Positions 16,018 to 24,367 of a stretch of 64,000 nt of DNA are shown here, piece after piece; positions within the stretch are counted from its first letter, which is position 1, and every line of letters begins with the position of its first letter. The notes under the pieces were generated by a model that saw nothing but the letters and a program-made list of their open reading frames with translations, made no database searches and was not told the DNA's origin. Source of the stretch: Algoriphagus taiwanensis (GTDB lineage: Bacteria; Bacteroidota; Bacteroidia; Cytophagales; Cyclobacteriaceae); the NCBI RefSeq assembly GCF_036245645.1, contig NZ_BTPE01000004.1, forward strand, positions 62,001-126,000. The letters are read 5' to 3'. A program made the position numbers and the translations under genes.

Positions 16018-17511
16018 ATGTTTTTTACCCTTATTAGACTGCAGTTTCTGAAAAGTGTCCGGTCTACTTCCTTTGCCAAAAGCCTGCTCATGAATTTGTT
16101 TATGGGTTTTTTGGCTCTCTTGCTCTTGAGTTATGTTTTTGCGGCCGGGTTTCTTCTGAAAAGAATCATTGAGAGCTTAGCTGAAGGGCAAAACCCGCTG
16201 GATGTGCTAAACAGCTACTTGATTTATTTCTTTTTAGCGGAGTTCATGTACCGGTATTTTATCCAAAAGCTGCCTGTAGTCGATCTGGAAAGCCTGCTTC
16301 ATCTTCCCATTGGTAAAAAGAGAATTGTCAATATTCTTCTTCTTCGTTCCTTCATTTCTCCGCTTTCCCTGATTGCACTTCTGCTTTTTTTGCCTTTCGG
16401 CTTGGATGTGGTTTGGAGTGAATATGGGTGGCAGGGGTTAATTACTTGGCTGGGTTCCATTTTATTGACTAGTTGGACGCTGCATTGGTTTATGTTGTGG
16501 TTTAAACAGCGATTTGATGACAGCATGATTGGGTTAATCTCCGTTTTTGCCGTTTTGCTCTTGGGAACTGGTTCAAGCTACATGGGCTGGTTTAATCTGG
16601 GAGAAATCATGAAGCCGGTTTTTGATTTAGCCCTTCTTAGCCCACTTCCTTTTCTTGCCTTACTGGCTTTTGGGGTGGGGGCTTATGTGCTTTGTTTCAA
16701 ATTTTACGTAGCCAATGCCTATCTGGAAGATTTGACCGAAGAGGAAGATGTCCGCTTCGTGAATCAAAACATTGGGTTTTTCTCCCGGTTTGGTTTGGCT
16801 GGAGAGCTTGCAAATCTGGAATGGAAGCTGATCATCCGGCATAAAAAGAGCAGGACCTATCTGATGCTGGCCGGATTCTTCCTTCTCTATGGCTTGATTT
16901 TCTACAAAAACCCCCAATATGCCACTGAGGAGGGAAGCGGTCTGCACTGGATCTTTGTATTCGTGGGAGTATTTATTACCGGGATTTTCATGCTTCAATA
17001 TGCTCAGGTTTTCCTGAGCTGGAATTCCTCAAGCTTTGATTTCTACATTTCAAAAAGGAATGGGATTGAATCCCTGATCAGAGGAAAATATCTACTGTTT
17101 ATCGGAACTTCATTCCTTTGCCTTTTGGCCTCAATTCCTTATGCATTCTTTGGGCTTCAGTTTTTGCTTTTGCACATCTGTTGTTTCTTTTTCAATATTG
17201 GTGTGCTGATGCATGTGATCATCTATTTCTCGCTTTGGAAGCCCAAACCGATGGATTTGAACAAAGGCGCCATGTTTAATTACGAAGGGATGGGAGCTGC
17301 CCAATGGTTGATGTTTATCCCGATGTTTATCTTTCCTTATGCCATTTATATCCCATTTTTCCTTCTATTTAATGAGGTTGCAGGAGTGATTGCCTTGGGG
17401 GTAATCGGACTAATCGGATTGGTGGCATTTAAGCCTTTGTCCCAAATCAATATCAATCGAGTACTCAATAATCGTTACGAAATTTCATCCTCTTTCCGTC
17501 AAGAATTATGA
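16018..17511 (+). CDS. DUF5687 family membrane protein, probable ABC exporter permease
   Basis: A 497-residue integral membrane protein with about ten to twelve hydrophobic segments spread over its length. It resembles the DUF5687 family of Bacteroidota, which behaves like an ABC-2-type permease. The gene overlaps the following ATPase gene by 4 nt (ATGA), which strongly links the two as one transporter. A hydrophilic cytoplasmic loop around residues 235-275 may contact the ATPase. The substrate is unknown. Confidence 0.82.
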   Translation: MFFTLIRLQFLKSVRSTSFAKSLLMNLFMGFLALLLLSYVFAAGFLLKRIIESLAEGQNPLDVLNSYLIYFFLAEFMYRYFIQKLPVVDLESLLHLPIGKKRIVNILLLRSFISPLSLIALLLFLPFGLDVVWSEYGWQGLITWLGSILLTSWTLHWFMLWFKQRFDDSMIGLISVFAVLLLGTGSSYMGWFNLGEIMKPVFDLALLSPLPFLALLAFGVGAYVLCFKFYVANAYLEDLTEEEDVRFVNQNIGFFSRFGLAGELANLEWKLIIRHKKSRTYLMLAGFFLLYGLIFYKNPQYATEEGSGLHWIFVFVGVFITGIFMLQYAQVFLSWNSSSFDFYISKRNGIESLIRGKYLLFIGTSFLCLLASIPYAFFGLQFLLLHICCFFFNIGVLMHVIIYFSLWKPKPMDLNKGAMFNYEGMGAAQWLMFIPMFIFPYAIYIPFFLLFNEVAGVIALGVIGLIGLVAFKPLSQININRVLNNRYEISSSFRQEL

Positions 17512-18203
17512 TTATAGTAAATCAGCTTAAGAAGCAATACAAAGATGCCGTCGTTTTGGATGTCGAAAGTCTGGAAATTCCCTCCGGGCAGTGTTTTGGA
17601 CTGGTAGGAAACAATGGGGCAGGGAAGACCACCCTTTTCCGAATCATGCTTGACTTGGTCAGAGCGACTGCGGGCAGCGTAATGATCAACGGAGAGAATG
17701 TCGCAAAAACAGAAGCATGGAAAGCCAAAGTTGGAGCGTATCTGGACGAGCACATGCTTTTGTCCTACCTCACTCCGGATGAGTATTTTGAATCCCTGAG
17801 GAAAATCTATGGGATGTCAGAGGCGGACTTGAGGCTTCATTTGGAAAAATTTGTGGAGCTATTCAATGATGAGGTCTTGGGTAAAAAGAAATACATCCGT
17901 GACCTATCCAAAGGTAACCTGAAAAAAGTGGGTATCGCTGCTGCACTTATGGGCAATCCGGATGTCGTATTCCTCGACGAACCTTTCGAAAACTTGGATC
18001 CAAGCTCTCAGATTCGACTCAAAAAATTGGTGCTGAGGGAAACTGAGAATTCGAGAAGAACCTTTTTGATATCAAGCCATGACCTGAATCATGTGACGGA
18101 GATCTGTGACCGGATTGTTTTGCTGGAAAAAGGAAAAATCATCCGGGACCTAAGGGAAAAAGAAGCGATGATGAGTGAGTTGGAGGCCTATTTTACAGGC
18201 TGA
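17508..18203 (+). CDS. ABC transporter ATP-binding protein
   Basis: A 231-residue ATPase with Walker A 'GNNGAGKTT' (about 33-41), a signature-like 'LSKGNLKKVGIA' in place of LSGGQ, Walker B 'VVFLDEPFENLDP', and the switch histidine in 'ISSHDLNHV'. The 'LSKGN' signature is common in ABC-2 exporter ATPases. It is translationally coupled to the DUF5687 permease (4-nt overlap), so the two should form one export system. Confidence 0.93.
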   Translation: MIIVNQLKKQYKDAVVLDVESLEIPSGQCFGLVGNNGAGKTTLFRIMLDLVRATAGSVMINGENVAKTEAWKAKVGAYLDEHMLLSYLTPDEYFESLRKIYGMSEADLRLHLEKFVELFNDEVLGKKKYIRDLSKGNLKKVGIAAALMGNPDVVFLDEPFENLDPSSQIRLKKLVLRETENSRRTFLISSHDLNHVTEICDRIVLLEKGKIIRDLREKEAMMSELEAYFTG

Positions 18204-18217
18204 CAAGAATTTTTCTC

Positions 18218-18571
18218 CTATTGGAGGAAGAAGGTGGTCTCATCACATATTCTTCTGGTTTTGGATTGAATACATCCTTTGAAAAGATATTCTCCAGTCT
18301 GAGATCCTCGATATTTCTTGGTGAAGGAAAATGTCCCCGGTTTGCCTGAGACATCTTGTGTGAAAGCATCCTGTCCATTGACTTCCCACACCATTTTCCA
18401 TGCATTGCTAGGAGGAAGCCCTCTTACTGTCAAAAGCAAGCCTACGCTATCCTGAACGGATAAAACCGGACCACCCACGACACTTACTTCCTCTATGGTG
18501 TAATCTGAGGGCTCAGGGGGAATGATATTGCAGCTGAAAAGGATCAAAAAAAGAGGGAGGAGTTTTTTCAT
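18218..18571 (-). CDS. Small hypothetical lipoprotein
   Basis: A 117-residue protein with a clear lipoprotein signal: 'KKLLPLFLILFSC', lipid Cys 14. The start ATG at 18571 is preferred over one six codons upstream because it directly begins the signal. The mature part looks like a small beta-sandwich ('VQDSVGLLLTVRGLPP', 'GTFSFTKKYRGSQTGEYLF') with two cysteines near the end that could pair. I recognise no family. It converges on the ABC ATPase gene, with 14 nt between stops. Confidence 0.65.
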   Translation of the reverse strand: MKKLLPLFLILFSCNIIPPEPSDYTIEEVSVVGGPVLSVQDSVGLLLTVRGLPPSNAWKMVWEVNGQDAFTQDVSGKPGTFSFTKKYRGSQTGEYLFKGCIQSKTRRICDETTFFLQ

Positions 18572-18665
18572 TGGGCTAAAACTTGACATTTTATATGAAT
18601 GTTAAAAGTGAGTATATCCAGAAAAGTGTAACTGGCTATCGAGGTAATAAGAATGGTAATAAATC

Positions 18666-18701
18666 AAAAAAATCCCTGTCAGTTTGATCTGAAGGGATTT
18701 T
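18666..18701 (-). terminator. ssrA: tmRNA terminator
   Basis: On the - strand, AATCCCT-TCAG-atcaaa-CTGA-c-AGGGATT is followed by TTTTTTT and begins within 10 nt of the tmRNA 3' end. Confidence 0.88.
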
Positions 18702-18705
18702 TTCG

Positions 18706-19104
18706 TGGAGCTGGCGAGATTCGAACTCGCGTCCAGATAAGGAAACACCGTACCGTCTACATGCTTAGTCACCTGTTGGGTTTTCGACCAAATTATGCTG
18801 GGTGACACACCTCAACTTGGCTTATCGATTGGTCTTAAGCTTGCTTAATCGCATCACAAGCAGCAGTCCGATCAAGTCGACACCTCGAATCCACCCGGAT
18901 CAGACGGCGAGTGGGGAGATGTGGCCGGGGAATCACTCTCGTGACTCAACCCTTTAAGCGATCTGTCCTAGTTAGGAGAGATTAGGCAGCCATGGCGTAA
19001 GAAGTTTCGCCATTTATCGTTCGTATGAATCTTTCAAGGCCGTACATACTCCAGCCTGCATGCGAGCCCGATCTTTACACTTACTGTCAAAACCGGTCAG
19101 CCCC
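18706..19104 (-). ncRNA. ssrA: Transfer-messenger RNA (tmRNA)
   Basis: A one-piece tmRNA of 399 nt. The 5' end GGGGCTGACC pairs with the 3' acceptor strand CAGCTCC. The T arm GCGAG-TTCGAAT-CTCGC is intact and the discriminator is A; CCA is not encoded. The tag frame occupies 19011 down to 18982 and reads GETSYAMAA-stop, matching the C-terminal Ala-Ala proteolysis signals of other Bacteroidota. It rescues stalled ribosomes together with SmpB, which is not in this window. Confidence 0.97.
18982..19011 (-). other. ssrA: tmRNA tag-peptide reading frame (GETSYAMAA)
   Basis: Within the tmRNA, GGC GAA ACT TCT TAC GCC ATG GCT GCC TAA encodes the nine-residue degradation tag. The first glycine as resume codon is inferred by comparison with other Bacteroidota tags (GExxYAxAA type). 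Confidence 0.9.
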
Positions 19105-19143
19105 ATTATGTAGGGAAGACAAAAGTAGGAGGAAATTCGTTCA

Positions 19144-19173
19144 TTTTCGATTTACGATTTTCGATTTACGATA
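19144..19173. repeat. Tandem 14-bp repeat in tmRNA-dnaX spacer
   Basis: TTTTCGATTTACGA occurs twice back to back. The rest of the 246-nt spacer (19105-19350) is AT-rich with recurring 'TTCAATTTTCCA' motifs; I see no gene in it. Confidence 0.7.
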
Positions 19174-19350
19174 TTTTGGAGAACTCCAGCAATAATTTTA
19201 CAGCCTTATCACTTTTCGACTTTTTCAATTTTCCAGTCTTCCAATTTTTCAATTTTCCAATCCGTTTAAAAATCAATCAATTACTGAAAAACTTTACCAT
19301 ACCTCGTTTTTCTCCCTTCCCGAGTATCCACTTTTTTATATCTTGCAGCG

Positions 19351-20493
19351 ATGGAAAATTTCGTCGTTTCGGCAAGAAAATACAGACCGGCAGATTTCAA
19401 GAGTGTGGTGGGGCAGCAGCATATTACCACTACGCTTCAGAATGCGATCAAAAATAATCACCTTGCCCAGGCTTTTCTTTTCTGTGGACCAAGAGGGGTG
19501 GGAAAAACTACCTGTGCCCGTATTTTGGCCAAGACCATCAACTGTGAGAATCTCACCAAAGACTACGAAGCTTGCGGAACCTGCGATTCCTGCGTTTCCT
19601 TCCAAAACAGTGCCTCTTTCAATATCTATGAGCTGGATGCAGCTTCCAACAATTCCGTGGAGGACATCCGGAATCTGGTAGAGCAAGTCCGATATGCTCC
19701 TCAAAAAGGTCAATACAAAGTATATATCATCGATGAGGTGCACATGCTTTCCACCCAGGCATTCAATGCTTTTTTGAAGACCCTGGAGGAGCCGCCTAAA
19801 TATGCGATTTTTATATTGGCGACTACAGAGAAGCATAAAATCATTCCTACCATCCTCTCTCGCTGTCAGATTTTTGACTTCAACCGAATTCAGATCAAGC
19901 ACATTGCCGATCACCTTCAGTACATCGCCGAGAAAGAAAGTGTCGATTACGAAGAAGAAGCCCTTCGATTGATTGCTACTAAGGCGGATGGAGCTCTGAG
20001 AGATGCCTTGTCGATTTTTGACCTGATTGTCACCTATTCTGCGGGGAAAAAGGTGACTTACCAAGAGACTATTGCCAATCTCAACATCCTGGATTACGAT
20101 TACTACTTTAAGGTTGTGGATGCGCTGGTCGCTGAGGATATTTCCTCTGTGCTTTTGATTTTTGACGAGATTCTGAAAAAGGGTTTTGATGGGCACAACT
20201 TCATTGTTGGGCTGAGTGAGCATTTCAGGGATCTTCTGGTGGTGAAAGACGAGGCGACTATTGATCTTTTGCAAGTATCTGATTCCGCCAAGGACCGCTA
20301 TTTGCAGCAGACCCAGCAGGCTTCTCTTTCTTTTTTGATTTCAGCCCTCAATCTTGCCAATCAGTGTGATATCCACTACCGTACGAGTAAAAATCAGCGC
20401 CTCCATGTGGAGCTGGCACTGATGAAAATGGCGAAGCTCCCCCATGCTTTCCGTATGGCTACCTTGGCTGATGAGCTAAAAAAAAAAGGATAA
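19351..20493 (+). CDS. dnaX: DNA polymerase III gamma subunit (short dnaX product)
   Basis: Read without frameshifting, dnaX ends at TAA 20491-20493 right after the A10 run (codons CTA AAA AAA AAA GGA TAA). This gives a 380-residue protein with the whole ATPase and collar region but no tau C-terminus. That is the classic gamma form made in E. coli by programmed frameshifting. An authentic frameshift mutation is less likely because the shifted frame is intact and the shift point is a homopolymer. Confidence 0.85.
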   Translation: MENFVVSARKYRPADFKSVVGQQHITTTLQNAIKNNHLAQAFLFCGPRGVGKTTCARILAKTINCENLTKDYEACGTCDSCVSFQNSASFNIYELDAASNNSVEDIRNLVEQVRYAPQKGQYKVYIIDEVHMLSTQAFNAFLKTLEEPPKYAIFILATTEKHKIIPTILSRCQIFDFNRIQIKHIADHLQYIAEKESVDYEEEALRLIATKADGALRDALSIFDLIVTYSAGKKVTYQETIANLNILDYDYYFKVVDALVAEDISSVLLIFDEILKKGFDGHNFIVGLSEHFRDLLVVKDEATIDLLQVSDSAKDRYLQQTQQASLSFLISALNLANQCDIHYRTSKNQRLHVELALMKMAKLPHAFRMATLADELKKKG

Positions 20494-21065
20494 ATAATCC
20501 CTCAGAGAGTCCGGCTGAGCCTCTTCCTATCCCAAGTCCCACACCCATTCCCGAGAAAAAATCTCCGATCAAGTCGACCATTGCCATCCCGGTCAGCCTG
20601 ACACAGACCAAGCAGTTGGTAGACAGAAAAGCCAAAGAAGCCGAAGCTCCTAAGCCTGCCGAGAAAGTGGTCAAAGTTGAGGAGCCTACGGTATCCAAGC
20701 CCCTGACCCAAGAGATGCTGGACTCTTGCCTGCCTGAAGTAAGAGATCACTTCCGTCGAGCGGAAAGGAAGTTTGAATTGGCAATTTTGGATCAGGTCAT
20801 CAGGCTGGAATCGGGGGAGGTCAGACTGGAAGTGGCTGGACATATGCAGGAGGAAATTGCAAATAAAATGAAGCCAGATCTGGTGGGCTTGATCCGAAGA
20901 TTGACCGGCGCCAATGGCTTTACCATCGGAGTGCATATCAAGGAAGAAGAGGATGACAACAGCGGTAAGCTATACACAGATAGCGATAAGCTGATCCATT
21001 TGATGAAAAAGTATCCGGCCTTAGGCGAGCTTCAGCGGAAGTTTGGACTGGATGTAGATTTCTAA
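19351..21065 (+). CDS. dnaX: DNA polymerase III tau subunit, by -1 frameshift within dnaX
   Basis: Full-length tau (about 571 residues) is encoded in two frames joined by a -1 shift at a run of ten A (20478-20487). Residues 1-380 hold the AAA+ clamp-loader ATPase: Walker A 'GPRGVGKTT' (46-54), zinc-binding Cys65, Cys75, Cys78 and Cys81, and the 'SRC' sensor motif. After the shift the -1 frame stays open without a stop to 21065. It encodes a Pro/Lys-rich linker and a C-terminal domain ('LTQEMLDSCLPEVRDHF') that should bind the replicative helicase and polymerase. Its stop overlaps the convergent DUF3078 gene by 4 nt. Confidence 0.85.
20478..20519 (+). promoter_or_regulatory. dnaX: dnaX recoding site: A10 slippery run plus short stem-loop
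   Basis: Ten consecutive A (20478-20487) precede GGATAA. A small stem CTCAG (20501-20505)/CTGAG (20515-20519) lies 13 nt further on. The run allows -1 ribosomal slippage (A AAA AAA type) or RNA polymerase slippage; sequence alone cannot tell which. Confidence 0.75.
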
Positions 21066-22054
21066 AAATCCAGGGATATTCCGAAATTGATCAGGTTTTG
21101 GAATTGCACGGCCTGTTTACTGCTTCCATCATCCTGCTTGATAAATACCTCCTCATCGTAAATCAGCACAGTTTCGATCCGGGTAGAGATGTACTTATTT
21201 ACTTTTAGTCGGATGTCGGAGTTGAAGTTGACGACCATATTTCCAAAGCTCTCATAATTGGAGAATAGGTTGATATTGGCTCTCCAGGTGACATTTTCCA
21301 TCAGAATAAAGTCTGCTACCCGAGCCCCGAAGGACATCCCTGCTTCAGCACGTACATTTTCTCCCGGAGTCACCCCAAAGGCTCCTGCATTGCTCAGGGA
21401 GTCATTGAGTACTATGGTAAATCGTCCTGTGAAGGGGGATACGATGAGGGAAAGGCTGCTTTTATCCTCAAAGGTTCTCCTGTAATTCAAACCCGTAGAG
21501 GACTGAATATACCCGGGGGAAAGCAAATCGGAGATTTTGGTTCGGATTTCAGTTTCGCTGCCAGCGGGCCTGCTGTATTTGTAACCCACTAAAAGTTGGG
21601 TTCGGGCGTCAAGTTGGGTGGAAAGAAAGTACTTATCGGACAATTCTCTACCATAATTGCTGGAAAAGACAAAGTTATCGTTGGTCTTTCGAGTTTCGAA
21701 GGTTCGGTCGTTTTGTCGATTGAAGCCCAAATTGATGTTCAATTGCGTGTCCCATACCTTTTTGTCTTTTTTATAATTGGCAAAAAGGGATACACCTGAG
21801 TTTAGAGCAAAAGAACTCGCCCCACCTGCAGCCCAATTGCTCAAGGTGACCTGCTGAATATTCAGGTTATAATTTCCACCTGTGGACCAAAAGATCTCCT
21901 TTTGCGGCTCTTCGATCAAAATGGAATCGCCCAGCATCACCAGGGTGTCTCCGTTGATCAAAACCGTATCAGGTACAATAATCCGATCCTGACCCATCGA
22001 AGTCCGGATCAGCAAGCAAAAAAATACACTGAAAAGTAAGAGAAAACGTCGCAT
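21062..22054 (-). CDS. DUF3078 outer-membrane protein
   Basis: A 330-residue protein with a signal peptide (about 1-21). Its mature part is made of alternating beta strands ('WSTGGNYNLNIQQVTLSNWA', 'FSSNYGRELSDKYFLSTQL') and it ends in 'NLINFGISLDF', a typical outer-membrane barrel C-terminus with terminal Phe. The 'NWAAGG' segment marks the DUF3078 family of Bacteroidota, whose function is unknown. It overlaps the dnaX tau stop by 4 nt (convergent) and lies 22 nt downstream of the LysM transglycosylase gene, possibly in one transcript with it. Confidence 0.85.
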   Translation of the reverse strand: MRRFLLLFSVFFCLLIRTSMGQDRIIVPDTVLINGDTLVMLGDSILIEEPQKEIFWSTGGNYNLNIQQVTLSNWAAGGASSFALNSGVSLFANYKKDKKVWDTQLNINLGFNRQNDRTFETRKTNDNFVFSSNYGRELSDKYFLSTQLDARTQLLVGYKYSRPAGSETEIRTKISDLLSPGYIQSSTGLNYRRTFEDKSSLSLIVSPFTGRFTIVLNDSLSNAGAFGVTPGENVRAEAGMSFGARVADFILMENVTWRANINLFSNYESFGNMVVNFNSDIRLKVNKYISTRIETVLIYDEEVFIKQDDGSSKQAVQFQNLINFGISLDF

Positions 22055-22076
22055 TTACTTTGGATAACAGGCTGAA

Positions 22077-23657
22077 TCAGGGCTGGAAGATAACCAATTT
22101 CTGACCGATGGAGATGATGTTATTGCTGCCAATGTTGTTCCAAGACTTGAGTTGCTCCACGGTGATTCCGTACTTTCTGGAAATGGCAAATAGCGTTTCT
22201 CCCTGATTGACAATGTGGTAGCTTGGGCTGGAAGATGGTTTCTGTTCTTGTTTTGGAGCTGATGAGGACGGAGCTTGGGTAGGTGTGTTGTCCTGTGCGA
22301 TTACGGTTCGTGGCCCAGGGCTGGAGTTCTTCAAAGGAACGATTTGAATTTCCTCTCCGCGTTTTCTGGGTTCCTGAAGCTGCAGAACCATTCCTGCCTT
22401 AAGCTCCCGGTCACTGCGGATTCTGTTTTTTGCCTTAAGGGAAGCCAATCGGATTCCGTATTTCTGTGAAATGCTCCAAAGCGTTTCCCCAGGCTGTACG
22501 ATATGGGTTTCCACATCAGCTTTGGCCTTTTTCTTTTCGGTGTAATAGTATTTTCCTGTTTCTATTCGCTCTCCGGGTTCCAAATCATTGAGTTTTCTGA
22601 GTTTTTTCTCCTTCAAGCCCACTCGGTCTGCAAATTGACTTTGAGTTGTGGCAGTGGAGGCCTGAACGCCATCGAGATCATTGACTTTGATTTGATTGGG
22701 CTTGCTCGCTTGGGTGGTATTGCCGCTAATTCTTGGGTAGGAATCGGCCTGCTTGTAAGCCGATGAAGCCGTACTCGAGGAGGAAGAAGTCGAAGTATTG
22801 CTGTTTTTCTTTTCAGGTGTTGTGACAATGGTAGGCTCCACAGGAAGGGATCCTGCAGCGATGTAGAAAAGGGTATGCGTTCCCGCAGGTACTTTTCCAT
22901 TGACTGCCCACTTGTTGTATTCTTTGAGGTGATCTTCGCTGACACCAAATCTTTTTGCCAAAGTGCTGAAGGTAGCCGGACCTTGTATTTGGACTTCAGC
23001 TAATCGTTGATTTGAAGCGAAAACAGAGATTTGCCCTTCATAGGCCACTTTATGGGCCAAGTATTTTTTGAAATACCAATGGGAATTTCTGTCTACTTCG
23101 ATGACTTTTTTACCCGAATATTGATTTCCGAAGTAGGATTTGGCTCCACCAAGTCCCATCTGATAAGAGACGAGTGCAGTCATCCAGTTGTCCAGAACAG
23201 CTTGATGCTTTTTGAGGTATTTGGCTGCGCCTTGAGTGGAAGTGACAATATTTTTCCTTTCATCGATCTGTCCATCCACTCTCAGTCCCACTTCTTCCGC
23301 CGTTCCTTGCTTAAACTGCCAAAAGCCTACCGCATTGGAAGTGGATACCGCATCTGCGATCAGCCCACTTTCCTGAATTACCAGGTATTTGAGATCATCA
23401 GGCACCCCTTGCTTGCGAAGCTCTCTTTCCACAATAGGCATGAATAGATTGACCCGGTCGTTTTTGAGCTTGAAATAGGTAGGATTGCGGTAAAGGGCAT
23501 CGACATCCAGTTGGATTTCCCGCTTGGCTTGGGGATTGATTCTCACGATCAGGTCCGCAAATTCCATCTCACTTGGCACCTGTGGAATTTGGGCCAAAAG
23601 CGTTCCTAGGGTACAGAAAAAGCTTAAAAAGAAAAAGCTGGGCAGTCTTAGGATCAT
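22077..23657 (-). CDS. Lytic murein transglycosylase with LysM repeats (MltD-like)
   Basis: A 526-residue exported protein (signal about residues 2-22). An SLT domain (about 75-230) holds the catalytic Glu96 in 'YLVIQESG', with 'SNAVGFWQFKQGTAEEVGL' following. At least two clear LysM peptidoglycan-binding repeats lie at about 390-435 ('HIVQPGETLWSISQKYGI') and 480-525 ('HIVNQGETLFAISRKYGI'); two weaker LysM-like segments lie between. It cleaves peptidoglycan glycan strands. The ATG at 23657 is preferred to one six codons upstream. It precedes the DUF3078 gene. Confidence 0.92.
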   Translation of the reverse strand: MILRLPSFFFLSFFCTLGTLLAQIPQVPSEMEFADLIVRINPQAKREIQLDVDALYRNPTYFKLKNDRVNLFMPIVERELRKQGVPDDLKYLVIQESGLIADAVSTSNAVGFWQFKQGTAEEVGLRVDGQIDERKNIVTSTQGAAKYLKKHQAVLDNWMTALVSYQMGLGGAKSYFGNQYSGKKVIEVDRNSHWYFKKYLAHKVAYEGQISVFASNQRLAEVQIQGPATFSTLAKRFGVSEDHLKEYNKWAVNGKVPAGTHTLFYIAAGSLPVEPTIVTTPEKKNSNTSTSSSSSTASSAYKQADSYPRISGNTTQASKPNQIKVNDLDGVQASTATTQSQFADRVGLKEKKLRKLNDLEPGERIETGKYYYTEKKKAKADVETHIVQPGETLWSISQKYGIRLASLKAKNRIRSDRELKAGMVLQLQEPRKRGEEIQIVPLKNSSPGPRTVIAQDNTPTQAPSSSAPKQEQKPSSSPSYHIVNQGETLFAISRKYGITVEQLKSWNNIGSNNIISIGQKLVIFQP

Positions 23658-23716
23658 GGTCTTCGAAGAAATCAATTGCTACTGCCCCAAATAGCAAAAA
23701 TGATTCCCATTTTATC

Positions 23717-24364
23717 CTAACCCAGTTTTCTTGCCATCAGAATCCCATCCCGAAGGGGTAAAAGTACATTTTCCACCCGTGGATCTTCCTGTACTTTCCT
23801 GTTAAAATCAAGCAATGCTTGGGTATCCTTATCTACCTTTTTCCCCTCTTCAATTAGCACTTTGCCTGACCAAAGCACATTGTCGGCCAAAATGATCCCT
23901 CCCGGGCTGACTTTGTCTATGACCAAGTCGAAATACTCCGAATAGTAAAACTTATCTGCATCAATGAATACCATATCAAAAGGACCGGGAAGAGTAGGGA
24001 TAATCTCTCTGGCATTTCCCAATCGGTAGTCGATCTGATGAGCCAAGCCACTTTCCTCAAAAAATCCCCTCACCATAGGCTCCAGTTCGTCATTGATATC
24101 CAGGGTGGTGAGTTTGCCTCCCTTGCTTAGGCCTCTGGCAAGGCAGATTCCTGAGTAGCCGGTGTATGTTCCGATCTCAAGGATGGATTGGGCACGGATC
24201 ATTTTGGCGAAAAGCTCTAGAGTTTTGCCCTGAAGATGGCCGGATAGCATTCTCGGCATCAGGACTTTGGCTTGGGTTTCCCGGGTGATTTTCTGGAGAA
24301 GTGAATCCTCAGGACTGGTATGTGCTTCGCAATAGGCGAGCAATGCAGGGTCGATGAATTCCAT
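23717..24364 (-). CDS. O-methyltransferase family 3 (SAM-dependent)
   Basis: A 215-residue class I methyltransferase of the catechol/caffeoyl-CoA O-methyltransferase group. The SAM site is 'ILEIGTYTGYSGICLA', the metal-binding and catalytic stretch is 'MVFIDADKFYYSEYF', and 'GGIILADNVLWSGKV' provides the second Asp-Asn pair. The acceptor is unknown. It lies 3 nt after the M16 peptidase stop, so the two form an operon. Confidence 0.9.
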   Translation of the reverse strand: MEFIDPALLAYCEAHTSPEDSLLQKITRETQAKVLMPRMLSGHLQGKTLELFAKMIRAQSILEIGTYTGYSGICLARGLSKGGKLTTLDINDELEPMVRGFFEESGLAHQIDYRLGNAREIIPTLPGPFDMVFIDADKFYYSEYFDLVIDKVSPGGIILADNVLWSGKVLIEEGKKVDKDTQALLDFNRKVQEDPRVENVLLPLRDGILMARKLG

Positions 24365-24367
24365 GGA

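Noticed and set aside
19336..20274. 312-codon open frame on the - strand across dnaX
   Set aside because: It lies wholly antisense to the well-conserved ATPase domain of dnaX, has no recognisable motif, and mirrors dnaX codon bias.
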